A stretch of 50,725 nucleotides of DNA from Burkholderiaceae bacterium. GTDB taxonomy: Bacteria > Pseudomonadota > Gammaproteobacteria > Burkholderiales > Burkholderiaceae_B. How positions within the stretch are numbered: the stretch's first letter is position 1; each line of letters starts with the position of its first letter. The position numbers and the translations under genes are program-made. Positions 25,825 through 34,695 of this stretch are shown here, in pieces. The notes under the pieces were generated by a model. The model saw only the letters and a program-made list of their open reading frames with translations. It was not told the DNA's origin and did no database searches. The DNA lies in NCBI GenBank assembly GCA_021208885.1, contig JAJOJF010000003.1, positions 1 through 50,725 on the forward strand, read 5' to 3'.

Positions 25825-26924
25825 ATACAAACCACAGTCCAGCGCAACCGCTAGACCCGTTGCTTCTGGCTCCCTTCGAAGGCTGTCAGCTTGTGGGCGT
25901 CAGGCGACTCGGTCATTGCATCGATCTACCTAGCCTCACGCTCCTGCATGCTGGTCCTCCCTATCGTGATCAATCCGAAATTCCGCTGCCTGTTATGTAC
26001 AGCGCGGTCCAATCCATGCTTCATCACGGCATTGCCACTGATGCAACTGAGGCACAACGATTTCTGCGCGATGGCACAGTGGCTTTCAAATCTGCACAGG
26101 ATCACCAGGTTGTAACGCCGCTGGCGCAGACCATGGGCAGACTGTCATGGGTGTTTGTAGTCACTGATGGAAGACATACACACTACGCGCCTTGCGTAGA
26201 GGGCCCTGCACCTGCCTTGCGATTTGGCAGCGCTGACGCAAACTGTCTACGAAAGCTAGCCGAGATCGAATCTTGGCTGCCGGACCTAGATCAACACTTG
26301 GGTCAGCACCCGGTTGATATGCAAAGGATCATCGAGGCAGGACTGCTAGGCGGTGATGAATGCCATGTTATGACTCGGGCAAGCCAAACTGCATTTGCTG
26401 AAGCTTTACTTGGCCACGGGAAAACATCAGCCTCCGAGCCTTGGTTTGTCTTGCCCGTATTGATGGGGACTTGTGCAGTGGCACTGGCCCGTGCTGGCAC
26501 CTGGCATTCAATGGGTTCCAATGGGGTTGAATTTGGCTATAAGTGGCACGGTGAAAACAAATGGGAACGACTGACAGCACCTGTACTGAGTGCATTGCGG
26601 GACGAACCCATCCCAAAAACAGCTCTACCAGCTATCGGAGACAGCGCTGTCATTGATTTTGCCGGTCTTGGCGCCCAAGCACTTCATATGAGCCCTGACA
26701 TGCAAACCATTTGGCAACAATACCTGCCAGATCGGTCATGGCCAGATCGACGCGCACTTATCGATCCCGCAACCGGTGTTGTCTGTCCACGACAAGCCAA
26801 AAGCCATGGCAAATCGCCCTCGATACACCTAGCCATGGTTGATAGTGCAGGTTCTGGTCAATCGCTTGGCCTAGGCGTGTGTGAGGTTGTTTTGAGCGAT
26901 AGACTCGCCATGGTCATTCGGTGA
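25821..26924 (+). CDS. DUF1116 protein, AllG/YlbE-like
   Basis: The 367-residue protein has the DUF1116 landmarks in order: LLHAGPPYRDQSEIP, LGGDECHVMTRAS, SMGSNGVEFGYKWHG with TAPV, IGDSAVIDFAGLGAQ, and SIHLAMVDSAGSGQSLGLGV. In E. coli the homologue AllG is one subunit of oxamate carbamoyltransferase with AllF (FdrA) and AllH. Neither of those partners is in the window. The protein is shorter than YlbE as I recall it (about 420 residues). ATGA overlap with the amidohydrolase gene indicates joint expression. A role in carbamoyl or ureido-compound metabolism is an inference from AllG and from the allophanate hydrolase in the same locus. Confidence 0.8.
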   Translation: MNTNHSPAQPLDPLLLAPFEGCQLVGVRRLGHCIDLPSLTLLHAGPPYRDQSEIPLPVMYSAVQSMLHHGIATDATEAQRFLRDGTVAFKSAQDHQVVTPLAQTMGRLSWVFVVTDGRHTHYAPCVEGPAPALRFGSADANCLRKLAEIESWLPDLDQHLGQHPVDMQRIIEAGLLGGDECHVMTRASQTAFAEALLGHGKTSASEPWFVLPVLMGTCAVALARAGTWHSMGSNGVEFGYKWHGENKWERLTAPVLSALRDEPIPKTALPAIGDSAVIDFAGLGAQALHMSPDMQTIWQQYLPDRSWPDRRALIDPATGVVCPRQAKSHGKSPSIHLAMVDSAGSGQSLGLGVCEVVLSDRLAMVIR

Positions 26925-26942
26925 GCGATCAGCCCCCGTTCT

Positions 26943-28892
26943 TTACAGCTGCCTTGGTAATCTCACCTCAAACCACAGCTCATCCTTGCTAGGCTCAAAC
27001 AACAAGTCACCGCCAAGAAGTTTGGCGATGTGCTTGGACAAATACAAACCTAGCCCTGAGCCACTTTGGCTTAACGCACCCGGGCTGCGGTAATACTTGT
27101 CAAACACATGCTCAGGGTCTGGCACACCGGATCGACCAACGCTGTTGGTCACGCGAACGCAGACCGTTTGCTCAGTGTTGCCAGATAGGTTGATGTTGAC
27201 GAGCGACCCAGGTTTACCGTACTTCAAAGCGTTGTCCACCAAATTGGCTAAGACAATCCTAACCAGCGTGGGGTCTGAGTTGATGTCAGTTTGGCCCGAA
27301 CCCCGAATTTCAATCTCGCCAGGACGATGGCTATTAGCCACGACATCACGCACCAGTTCCTCGACATTTAAAACCACGGGCTGTGAGACAGTGGCCGTGT
27401 CCATCAACGCCTCGGTTTGCAGGCACTTTTCCAATAGTGCATCAATGTTGCGAATAGCATCCTCAGAATAATCAGATGATCGTTGGTCTAACTGCCCGGA
27501 GCCTACTACCATCTTGATGATCGACAGCGGGGTTTTAAATTCGTGGGCGATCATCCCCAGAAATTTGGCCTGCTCGGCACTACGTTGCTGCTGTAGTGTT
27601 AACGCCATCGCAGTGGTGATGGCTTCTCGTGCCTGCGCACGCGCTCGGTACAACAGCAGTGATGACATTAATACGCCACCAGCTGCTGTGGTGAAGAAAA
27701 ATCCCACAAACGCGTTCTGAAACACGGGCTCGACTTGTAAGGTCACCGAGGTGGCAAGCGGTGTCGCAAACCCAAACAGCACAAAGAAAAACGTCACCAA
27801 CCATCTCGGCAACACCCGGGCTGCATCGGACTTCCAGTCAATTGCAAACAACACAATCACAAGCCCTAATACAGAAAACCCAATGATGGCCAGTGCGTTC
27901 ATCGACAAAGCCAATCGCGTGTAACCAAGCAATTCAGCCGCCACTAGTGGCACAAACACCCAGACTGGGCTATAGACCAAAGCTTTGGCCCAGCGTCGCA
28001 ACTTGAATTGACTTAAAAAAAACATCCCGTACAACGATACGGAGAACGTATAGACCAGCACAATCACGTTGGTGATCCCGTCAACCGAGCGCAACCCAAG
28101 CCAGGGTTCGAGATACTGTCGGGTGTAACCCATGAGCGTTAACGACCATATGATCGCCAGAGATTGCTGTGCAATGAACATATTGGTTACCCGGTCTGCA
28201 CGCCCTACCCTGAGCGCAATGGCCAACACCAGAAACACCACCAACAGACCAAGATAAACCCCACCAAATAGATCGTAGGTACGGTTGTGCTTCAGCGCAG
28301 CTTTAATTGGTTCTAAAACCACCGAGAACACCATGGAACTCGTGGTTTGAACTGACACGTAGACCTCACGAGCCACTTGACCACGTGGCAGCAAGAACGT
28401 CAGCGATGACAAATCAAGCTCGGTCTGCGTGTTGGGGTGCGCGTCACCCGTGATGACCGGCTGACCATTATTCTGAAGGGGATCGTAAAGCCTGACGTCG
28501 TTTAGAAGCGGGTTGGTCAGTCGTAAAACCAGGCGGCTGCTATCCAGACCCAGCTCGGCGTCAGCGAGTGCGGGGTCCACGACTAATCTTAGCCACACGG
28601 TATCAGCGGTGTAGCCTAGGCTCAGTGCTCGCCCAAACGGTGTGAAGGCATCTGCCGGCTTTGCCCTGACCTCGTCGATCGTCATCTGGCCGGTGGGATC
28701 CACGAGGTAGGTGCGTGGCTCAAGCCCACCGGATTGGCTTGCTGCGATGGACTGGACTTGTGATTGCGCCTGCGCTTGTATCGGCATGATCGCTGCGAAG
28801 GCAGCAATCACCAAGACGATGAAAGCAAGCCACCATCGATCAGTGGCTCCTGGGTTTGCGCTACCTGCGGATCTAGAACCCAATGCTGGCAT
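26943..28892 (-). CDS. sensor histidine kinase with 7TMR-DISM sensor region
   Basis: The 649-residue kinase starts with a signal-type segment. A periplasmic 7TMR-DISMED2 domain follows (about 45-200, with YTADTVWLRL). Seven membrane segments lie at about 210-420, then a short coiled coil. HisKA carries the phospho-acceptor in IAHEFKTPLSIIK, and the HATPase domain has NLVDNALKYG and GSGLGLYLSKHIA. It is an inner-membrane kinase for an OmpR-type regulator, probably the one at 31240-31935. Its start lies inside the last 20 bases of the tpsB gene. It is paralogous in layout to the kinase at 37630-39522. Confidence 0.92.
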   Translation of the reverse strand: MPALGSRSAGSANPGATDRWWLAFIVLVIAAFAAIMPIQAQAQSQVQSIAASQSGGLEPRTYLVDPTGQMTIDEVRAKPADAFTPFGRALSLGYTADTVWLRLVVDPALADAELGLDSSRLVLRLTNPLLNDVRLYDPLQNNGQPVITGDAHPNTQTELDLSSLTFLLPRGQVAREVYVSVQTTSSMVFSVVLEPIKAALKHNRTYDLFGGVYLGLLVVFLVLAIALRVGRADRVTNMFIAQQSLAIIWSLTLMGYTRQYLEPWLGLRSVDGITNVIVLVYTFSVSLYGMFFLSQFKLRRWAKALVYSPVWVFVPLVAAELLGYTRLALSMNALAIIGFSVLGLVIVLFAIDWKSDAARVLPRWLVTFFFVLFGFATPLATSVTLQVEPVFQNAFVGFFFTTAAGGVLMSSLLLYRARAQAREAITTAMALTLQQQRSAEQAKFLGMIAHEFKTPLSIIKMVVGSGQLDQRSSDYSEDAIRNIDALLEKCLQTEALMDTATVSQPVVLNVEELVRDVVANSHRPGEIEIRGSGQTDINSDPTLVRIVLANLVDNALKYGKPGSLVNINLSGNTEQTVCVRVTNSVGRSGVPDPEHVFDKYYRSPGALSQSGSGLGLYLSKHIAKLLGGDLLFEPSKDELWFEVRLPRQL

Positions 28893-30612
28893 TTAACCAG
28901 AATCGGTTTGACGAGGAACTGCCGTCCTGGTTCTGTGATGGATCATCCGTAAACGGATTGTTGCCAATGCGAAATGCCCAGGTGGCATTGACAATGATGT
29001 TGTAAGGCGCTGTCCACGACACACTCAAACCTGCACCCTGCAAGGTGCCATTATTTGGATCAGCAGCTGCCACGTGATCATTGAACTTGTTGACCTGCAC
29101 ATTGCCCACGTCGTAGAACGCTGCAAACTGCAGTTCTGGCATCAGGTTATAGCGCAGCTCCAATGACAGCAGGTTACCTTGAGCACCCCCGCCCTCGTTG
29201 TTGGGGTAGGCTCTAACCCCGTAAGGGCCACCAAGATAGAACCGCTCCGAGGAGTCGAGGTTCTTGCTGGCAATCTGCCCACGCCAGTTGGCGTATAGCG
29301 AGAAGTTCGCTGGCAGGTTCTGCTGGCGGGACAGACCATAACGCAGTTTGGCGTACTGACCATTTGTCTGTGAAGTTGCAGCCACACTCTCGTTACTAAC
29401 TATCACATCAGGTGACTGACCATAATCCACGTTACCGATACTAGGGTTTAAAGTCAAGGTCGTATAGCCGCCACCACCGAAACTGTCCAGATGGGTGGCA
29501 GTAATACCGAGCGACACCACATCGACCGTGTACTCACTGGTTGTCACCTGTCCAATCCGGTTGTCAAACAGCTTGTTGGTGTAACCGAGCCTGGCATACA
29601 CATTGGTATTGCGTGAGCGCACGATCGGCTGTGTCGCCTCAAACCCCCAAGTGTTCGCAAAGCCTGTGCCGCGGTCTTGACCTGAGGCAAACAACGCGCT
29701 GTCCACAATCCGGTAGCCCAGCGTGCTGTAGCTCGCGGCCAAGCGCAACCCGCTGTAGTTCAGCGGAATGCTATACCCCACGCTTACAAAGCTAAGCCCC
29801 TCGGTGTAAAGTCCATAGGCAGTCAGTTGATCGGCGTGACCCGTCAGGCCATTGATGGCCGCATTTAGACTTATCTCATTCTCGCCCGTGGACTTGTTGC
29901 CCTGGTTGTCGATTTGGACTCTGCCTGTGATCCAGGGCGTGTCCTCAACGCTAATGAGCACATCGGTCTCTTGGGTGTTCTCGCCCGCGGTCAATGAACC
30001 CACCACCGAAACCCCTGGCAGGTCGTCCGCCAGGAGCAGCCCTCTTTCCACATCGGTGAGGGACAACACATCACCCTCGGCGTTCTGGCCATCAACCGTA
30101 CCCTGCACTAGCCACGACGGCGCATGGTTGAACTCGCCCTGAATCTTGCTGCCGCCATAGACGGCTTCAATGATGTGTATCCTGACCGTGCCCTCGGTGA
30201 TATCCTGGCGCGGGATGAAGGCACGGGCTAACCAGCCCTCTTTGGCATACGTATCAGCCACCACGTTGGTGGCCTCTTGCAGGTCTTTAAACTGGATCGG
30301 GCGGTTTAAGTAATTTGCTAGCGCCGCTTCCAAGGTCGAACTACGCACCTTGGTGTTGCCCGTGAACGTGAACTGCTTGACGGTGAACTCGGCCGTGGGT
30401 GCCGCCGAGGGTTCGAGCAGGGGTGGCACGTTTAACGCAGGGCCCTCACGCGGAGCAGCTGGTGCCGGGCGCTGGCGTTCGACCTCTTGCAGCAAGGAGC
30501 CCGCATCGACCGGGGGGACCTGAGCGTGAGCTGTCGCAGCGAGCCCCAATAGACTTACAGTTACCAAACCAGCAAATACAGGCCTGTGACCATTCAATAT
30601 GCTGCCACCCAT
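28873..30612 (-). CDS. TpsB two-partner secretion outer-membrane transporter (ShlB/FhaC/HecB family)
   Basis: The 579-residue protein has a signal peptide ending AATAHAQ, a proline-rich linker and the POTRA domains (about 80-230; KQFTFTGNTKVRSSTLEAAL; YAKEGWLARAFIPRQDI). A beta-barrel follows with the family motif FYLGGPYGVRAYP in loop L6. It ends in phenylalanine (ASIGF), the outer-membrane assembly signal. Such porins export one dedicated large TpsA exoprotein. No TpsA is in the window. The gene lies between a response regulator and a kinase and overlaps the kinase gene, so the porin may belong to a regulated module whose exoprotein is encoded elsewhere. Confidence 0.9.
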   Translation of the reverse strand: MGGSILNGHRPVFAGLVTVSLLGLAATAHAQVPPVDAGSLLQEVERQRPAPAAPREGPALNVPPLLEPSAAPTAEFTVKQFTFTGNTKVRSSTLEAALANYLNRPIQFKDLQEATNVVADTYAKEGWLARAFIPRQDITEGTVRIHIIEAVYGGSKIQGEFNHAPSWLVQGTVDGQNAEGDVLSLTDVERGLLLADDLPGVSVVGSLTAGENTQETDVLISVEDTPWITGRVQIDNQGNKSTGENEISLNAAINGLTGHADQLTAYGLYTEGLSFVSVGYSIPLNYSGLRLAASYSTLGYRIVDSALFASGQDRGTGFANTWGFEATQPIVRSRNTNVYARLGYTNKLFDNRIGQVTTSEYTVDVVSLGITATHLDSFGGGGYTTLTLNPSIGNVDYGQSPDVIVSNESVAATSQTNGQYAKLRYGLSRQQNLPANFSLYANWRGQIASKNLDSSERFYLGGPYGVRAYPNNEGGGAQGNLLSLELRYNLMPELQFAAFYDVGNVQVNKFNDHVAAADPNNGTLQGAGLSVSWTAPYNIIVNATWAFRIGNNPFTDDPSQNQDGSSSSNRFWLNASIGF

Positions 30613-31239
30613 CGAATTTCATTCCTTTGTGATTAATTCACGCGATCATATCAACTGCCCAGTAACGAATCTCTCACAGTCTCGCACTCCAGCGCAATGC
30701 CCGTCTGGTCCAGCGAGCGGGCATGTCAACCTTCGATTCTGCAACCGGAACTGATGGAGTTGCAACCAGGGCTAACCGAACTCAGCGCCACCGATGAGAC
30801 CCGTGGGTGCTAGCAGCGAAGGGCTTGTCACCTCGCTGCGCACAAACCGGTTGAGAATGTCAAAGTCGGCAGCCAGTGGCAAGTCTACCAAACCATCGCC
30901 TAGTTGCACGAAGTCGTCCATGTCAGGCCGGATGCGATCAATCCACCGCAAACCGCCAGCCAAGCCCGGACCCGCACTTAGCGTAACCCCCTGGCCCTAG
31001 CGCCCTTGTTGCACCCCGTTGCCGCGGCAGCTTAGGCGTCGGCATGACCACCAGCGCACAAGGCACCTAGTGCTGGATGCCCACATTGTTTTTGAAGCCA
31101 CGGCGGTGATCCCAGAAAGGATCTACCGACCGCCAGCCCCGCCTTTCGCCAGCCCGCATTTTTTGAGTATGTTGAACACGCCCTTTTCAGACTAAGTCGT
31201 CTATACAACCAAGGCACAGCGCAGTTCGAAAAATGGAAG
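30613..31239. other. intergenic region with a possible gene remnant
   Basis: About 630 bases lie between the regulator and tpsB genes. On the minus strand a frame from a stop near 30993 to the TGA region at 30772 encodes GLAGGLRWIDRIRPDMDDF..., which resembles a C-terminal piece of a larger protein but which I cannot assign. ATGCCCG at 30697-30703 and CGGGCAT at 30718-30724 form a 7-bp stem without a T tract. A decayed tpsA is possible but not demonstrated. Confidence 0.3.
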
Positions 31240-31935
31240 TCAGACAACTTCCAAATCAAACCCAAGTCGATAACCAATTCCTCTGATAGATACGATTGGA
31301 TGTTTGACACCGAGGAATTCCGAGAGCTTTGCGCGAAGCCTGTAAATCCGAACATCGAGCGCTGACCGGTTAACCAACTCAGTGTCCGAACTCAAAAGAT
31401 CAATGATTTGCCAGTGCTCAATCTGTCGGTTCGGCGCACTGGCCAGGCTCACGAGAATGGCCGCATCGCTGTCAGAAAGTTTGAGCGCAGCCTCACCGTA
31501 CTCAAGAACACTGGTTGTTTTGGATAAGGTGCAACGGTTGGCGCTACCGGTGACCGTCTGAACCGTTTGCTGTTTGCGACGAATCAAACTGTTGACCGCA
31601 CCCACGAGCTCCTGAGGTGACACGGGCTTGGGCAAGTAATAGTCAGCGCCAGCGTCATAACCCTCGATGCGATTCAAATTGGTAGTGCGCGTGGTCAGCA
31701 TCAAAATACCCAGATTCGGCATCAATGGACGCAGCCGCTGCGCTAATTGCAAACCGCTCTCACCTGGCAACTGAATGTCGAGTACGGCGATATCAGTATC
31801 TTTAAGGTTGACATATTCGATCACACTTTCTGCATCAAGAAAGCCAATCGCGTTATGCCCTGCTTCTCGCAACGCACTACACAAGAGATCATTTAAGGCT
31901 TGACTATCTTCAACCACTAAAACTTGACACGGCAT
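31240..31935 (-). CDS. OmpR-family response regulator
   Basis: A receiver domain (about 1-115) has acidic residues in VVEDSQ, the phospho-acceptor aspartate in AVLDIQLPG and the lysine in YLPKPVSP. A winged-helix DNA-binding domain follows (about 135-230; LDVRIYRLRAKLSEF and the terminal IRGIGYRLGF). ATG 31935 (MPCQVLVVEDSQ) gives a normal receiver N-terminus. Upstream in-frame ATGs at 31968 and 31989 would add an odd cysteine-rich extension. It is transcribed toward tpsB and the 7TMR-DISM kinase and probably pairs with the latter. Confidence 0.88.
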   Translation of the reverse strand: MPCQVLVVEDSQALNDLLCSALREAGHNAIGFLDAESVIEYVNLKDTDIAVLDIQLPGESGLQLAQRLRPLMPNLGILMLTTRTTNLNRIEGYDAGADYYLPKPVSPQELVGAVNSLIRRKQQTVQTVTGSANRCTLSKTTSVLEYGEAALKLSDSDAAILVSLASAPNRQIEHWQIIDLLSSDTELVNRSALDVRIYRLRAKLSEFLGVKHPIVSIRGIGYRLGFDLEVV

Positions 31936-32171
31936 GCACAGGCAACCTGAAGACCAAGGACAGCTCATGTTTTTATATGAAGTTGCCATCGGTTACAACT
32001 GTTTTGTTGGATTCTGACGATTTTTGCTTGTTTTCTTAGTACGCTTGTAATCAGCAGTCATCGACCATCCGCAACTATCAACAACCAACATGACAACCAC
32101 CTCGCCACCTTGTTTTAGTACATTGCTTAGCCCCACCTTTTTGCCTATGAAAGCTGCCACGCCTGCTCACC

Positions 32172-32906
32172 ATGTCTAAACTTATTTTGACTCCTGTGCG
32201 GTTCAGTGCGTTCAGAAGCAACAAACTGCGCACACAAGGCTCAGCTCATGACCGGATTCCGATCGGACACAAACTGATGTTTCTGGCCGCCCTTCTATTT
32301 GTCAATATCTCTGCTGCCATGCCATCGACCTCTGAGCCCACCGACCGCACCACCATCCTGGAAAACTTCACCAGCATGCCTGCCGATGCGTCCAAGGCTC
32401 CCAACGCCCCCAACTACCCCTCCTCCCCCCAAGACCGCTGGGAGTTCATTGCCGACACGGTGATGGGTGGGGTGTCGACTGGCAACGTACAGTTTGTGAC
32501 TGACAACGGACAAACAGTCCTGAAACTATCAGGCACAGTCAGCACTGCCAACAACGGTGGCTTTATTCAGGCGCGACTGCCGCTAGATCAAACCGCCGCC
32601 AACCCCCTGCCAGAAACAGCCCAAGGCATTTGGTTAAAAGCACGTGGCAACGGACAGAAATATTTTGTGCATGTGAGAACGTCAGGCACATTGCTTCCCT
32701 GGCAGTACTACCAGGCACCATTTGAGGTGACTGACCAATGGCAAACCGTGAAGCTTGCCTGGGATGATTTCAAACCATCGGGCGGTTTGTCAGGCAGCCT
32801 GCTGCGTGATGTGCCGCTGGCCGACAAAATCAAATCCATTGCGATCGTGGCATTCGGCCGGGATCACGAGGCCGATGTTGAAGTGGCTGAAATTGGCTAT
32901 TACTGA
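32172..32906 (+). CDS. CIA30 (NDUFAF1-like) family protein, probably exported
   Basis: The 244-residue frame contains an internal hydrophobic segment (KLMFLAALLFVNISAAM) that would be a signal peptide if translation starts near the ATG at 32277. A CIA30 beta-sandwich follows: WEFIADTVMGGVSTG, LKLSGTVSTANNGGFIQ, GIWLKARGNGQKYF, WQYYQAPFEV and SIAIVAFGRDHEADVEV. Bacterial CIA30 proteins resemble the mitochondrial complex I assembly factor NDUFAF1 but are mostly uncharacterised binding proteins. The gene stands alone. The true start is not certain. Confidence 0.8.
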   Translation: MSKLILTPVRFSAFRSNKLRTQGSAHDRIPIGHKLMFLAALLFVNISAAMPSTSEPTDRTTILENFTSMPADASKAPNAPNYPSSPQDRWEFIADTVMGGVSTGNVQFVTDNGQTVLKLSGTVSTANNGGFIQARLPLDQTAANPLPETAQGIWLKARGNGQKYFVHVRTSGTLLPWQYYQAPFEVTDQWQTVKLAWDDFKPSGGLSGSLLRDVPLADKIKSIAIVAFGRDHEADVEVAEIGYY

Positions 32907-32934
32907 ACCGGTTATGCACTGTTCATTGCCTGCG

Positions 32935-33015
32935 TGTGCGCCACGGATCTCAACATCACGATTGAGGCTGTGTCAGCCAGTTTAAACACAACATCATATT
33001 TGCGTCGCTGACACC
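32935..33015 (-). pseudogene. remnant of an HTH antitoxin C-terminus
   Basis: On the minus strand GVSDANMMLCLNWL is followed, after a frame change and stop codons, by NRDVEIRG. This matches the intact antitoxin at 34014-34334 (GISEAKMISCLNRLGRDVEIVV), and the DNA similarity is visible directly. Only the last about 25 codons survive, so this is the footprint of a lost toxin-antitoxin module about 1.1 kb from a live relative. Confidence 0.6.
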
Positions 33016-33103
33016 ACAAGGCTGCCGCTTAACAGTCCTGATCACTTGGGCTCCTTCGTATGCCGGCAACTTTGCTCACGCAAGATGCCGGTTTACTTCA
33101 GGC

Positions 33104-33517
33104 TCAGACCGACCAGGGATTGAAGACCCGCACACCCAAACCATCCAGATCCTTGGTATTACGGGTCACCAACACCATCCCATGCGTCAAGGCAGTTGCT
33201 GCCAATAAACTGTCGATCGCCGGCAGCGGGCGGCACGTACCAGCGACCAGCCTCCCCCAGTGCTCTGCAACTGCTGTGTCAATTGGTAGCACACGTCCCG
33301 CGAAAAAAGCCGGCAGCTGTACTTGCAACCAGTCAAGCAGGCGCAACCGACGGGATTGATCCAAACCCATCTCGATGCCCTTTCTGATCTCACCGATTGT
33401 CAAGACACTCAAGTAGAGGGATGAAGCAGGCCGCTCCTTTAACCAATTAAGAACATTGGCAGTGGGTGTTCGCTTCTAAAACTCGGAAACGACGTTGGTA
33501 TCAATCAAATAAGTAAC
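33104..33517 (-). pseudogene. VapC-like PIN toxin with in-frame amber codon
   Basis: One continuous frame encodes VTYLIDTNVVSEF, then TAG (33476-33478), then KRTPTANVLNWLKERP...LSVLTIGEIRKGIEMG. It continues with PAIDSLLAATALTHGMVLVTRNTKDLD to the end FNPWSV. All PIN landmarks are present: first Asp in LIDTN, Glu in GEIRKG, Asp in PAIDSLLAA and the TRN motif. The amber replaces the residue after SEF, and the expected start codon at 33517 is GTT. The ribonuclease toxin is therefore probably not made, unless by suppression of the amber codon. It overlaps the antitoxin gene by 13 bases. Confidence 0.8.
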
Positions 33518-33771
33518 AGATCCACCTCACGAGTCTGAGATTGATCTCGTTCAAACACTAAATCCTCGGCACCGCGTAGCGGAGAGCTCGCCATAAATTC
33601 AACAAACGAGCGATCATTGCCTGTCAACTTGTCATAAAGCTCCCGTGACACAATCACTGCGACCGATCGCCCCTGAACCGTAATGTCTTGAGGACCTTCG
33701 TGTTGGGCACATCTCACAACTTCAGAAAAACAGGCCTTGGCATCTTGCACCTGCCATTGACTTGCAATCAT
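33505..33771 (-). CDS. Phd/YefM-family antitoxin of the amber VapC module
   Basis: The 88-residue protein starts MIASQWQVQDAKACFSEVVR, the Phd/YefM DNA-binding N-terminus, with ITVQGRSVAVIVSRELYDKL as the dimer strand-helix. A C-terminal tail would bind the PIN toxin. It precedes the damaged vapC and overlaps it. It is intact and may persist as an orphan or act on related modules. Confidence 0.85.
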   Translation of the reverse strand: MIASQWQVQDAKACFSEVVRCAQHEGPQDITVQGRSVAVIVSRELYDKLTGNDRSFVEFMASSPLRGAEDLVFERDQSQTREVDLLLI

Positions 33772-34013
33772 GCTTACGCTCCAAACTAGGCTGTATATAG
33801 CTCAGCAGTGATGTCAGTTACCCCACATGGATGCCGGATAATAGAAAAGTTTCACCTGCAGTCACTACACGATTTCCACTGCAGCGCGACGAAAGACAGA
33901 CCCATCGGCACCAGGAGCATCTGGACTAATTTCAACTAAATCAAATAATCCAGTTCATGCGCACCAAACCGGACGAATGACACTACAAGCGAGAGGAAAG
34001 GAGGTTTTAACAG

Positions 34014-34334
34014 CTAGGCAAATACAACCCGGGTACCTGCCGCCCTTCTACTTCGATTAGCCTTGTGCACAACGATCTCGACATCACGACCGAGACGGTT
34101 TAAACACGAAATCATCTTTGCCTCGCTAATGCCACGAAACTGGCCACGCAGCATTCCAGACAACTTGGGCTGCGGCAGCCCAAGCAACTCAGCAGCCTGC
34201 ATCTGGGTCAAGCCCTTACGCTTGATAATCTCATTGATCTTGGTGGCGAGGCGTGCTTTAACCAACATCTGCTCGGCGTCGCGGCCGCCCAGATCTGCAT
34301 AAACGTTGCCACAACCCTCTTCAATTTCAATCAT
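34014..34334 (-). CDS. XRE-family antitoxin of a HigBA-type module
   Basis: The 106-residue protein contains a helix-turn-helix (KRKGLTQMQAAELLGLPQPKLS) followed by GQFRGISEAKMISCLNRLGRDVEIVV, the pattern of HTH_37-type antitoxins paired with Gp49-like toxins. I place the start at ATG 34334, which overlaps the toxin stop by eight bases; a longer frame begins at 34355. The end is rich in Arg/Ala. It should neutralise the toxin at 34327-34695 and repress their common promoter. Confidence 0.88.
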   Translation of the reverse strand: MIEIEEGCGNVYADLGGRDAEQMLVKARLATKINEIIKRKGLTQMQAAELLGLPQPKLSGMLRGQFRGISEAKMISCLNRLGRDVEIVVHKANRSRRAAGTRVVFA

Positions 34335-34695
34335 CACCCGTTCCTTTTTGTGCATGCTCCGTAGCTGCCTTCAGTCTCTGGCGGACCAACTCAATGTCTT
34401 GACGTGGCGTTTGAATGCCACGCTTGGATTTCTTTTGGAAGCAGTGCAACACATACACCGCCCCCAGAAGGCGCGGGGTATAAATTGCTCGGTATGCATC
34501 ACCAAGATAGTCCTCAGCAATTTCCAAAACGCTAGTCCCAATAAAACCACGCAAAACTTTGGCTTGGGAATGTGTATACCCGATCTGAGCCAAATGAAGT
34601 GCATATCCAAAAGTATCTTGCACCACCTCTGGCATAGCCGACAGATCTTTTTTTGCCGAACCCACCCATCGAAGTGGCTTTACCTCAATATTCAT
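34327..34695 (-). CDS. RelE/ParE-like toxin of the phage Gp49 (HigB-type) family
   Basis: The 122-residue protein shows the Gp49-like order: PLRWVGSAKKDLSAMPEVVQDTFGYALHLAQIG, KVLRGFIGTSVLEIAEDYLGDAYRAIY, and YVLHCFQKKSKRGIQTP with basic catalytic-type residues. Such toxins cleave mRNA on ribosomes. Toxin precedes antitoxin. The frame is intact and this is one of the few complete modules in the window. Confidence 0.88.
   Translation of the reverse strand: MNIEVKPLRWVGSAKKDLSAMPEVVQDTFGYALHLAQIGYTHSQAKVLRGFIGTSVLEIAEDYLGDAYRAIYTPRLLGAVYVLHCFQKKSKRGIQTPRQDIELVRQRLKAATEHAQKGTGDD

Noticed and set aside
30772..30963. 63-residue minus-strand frame as a gene
   Set aside because: No family, no ribosome-binding site and the same frame extends upstream without a start; treated as an unassigned remnant.
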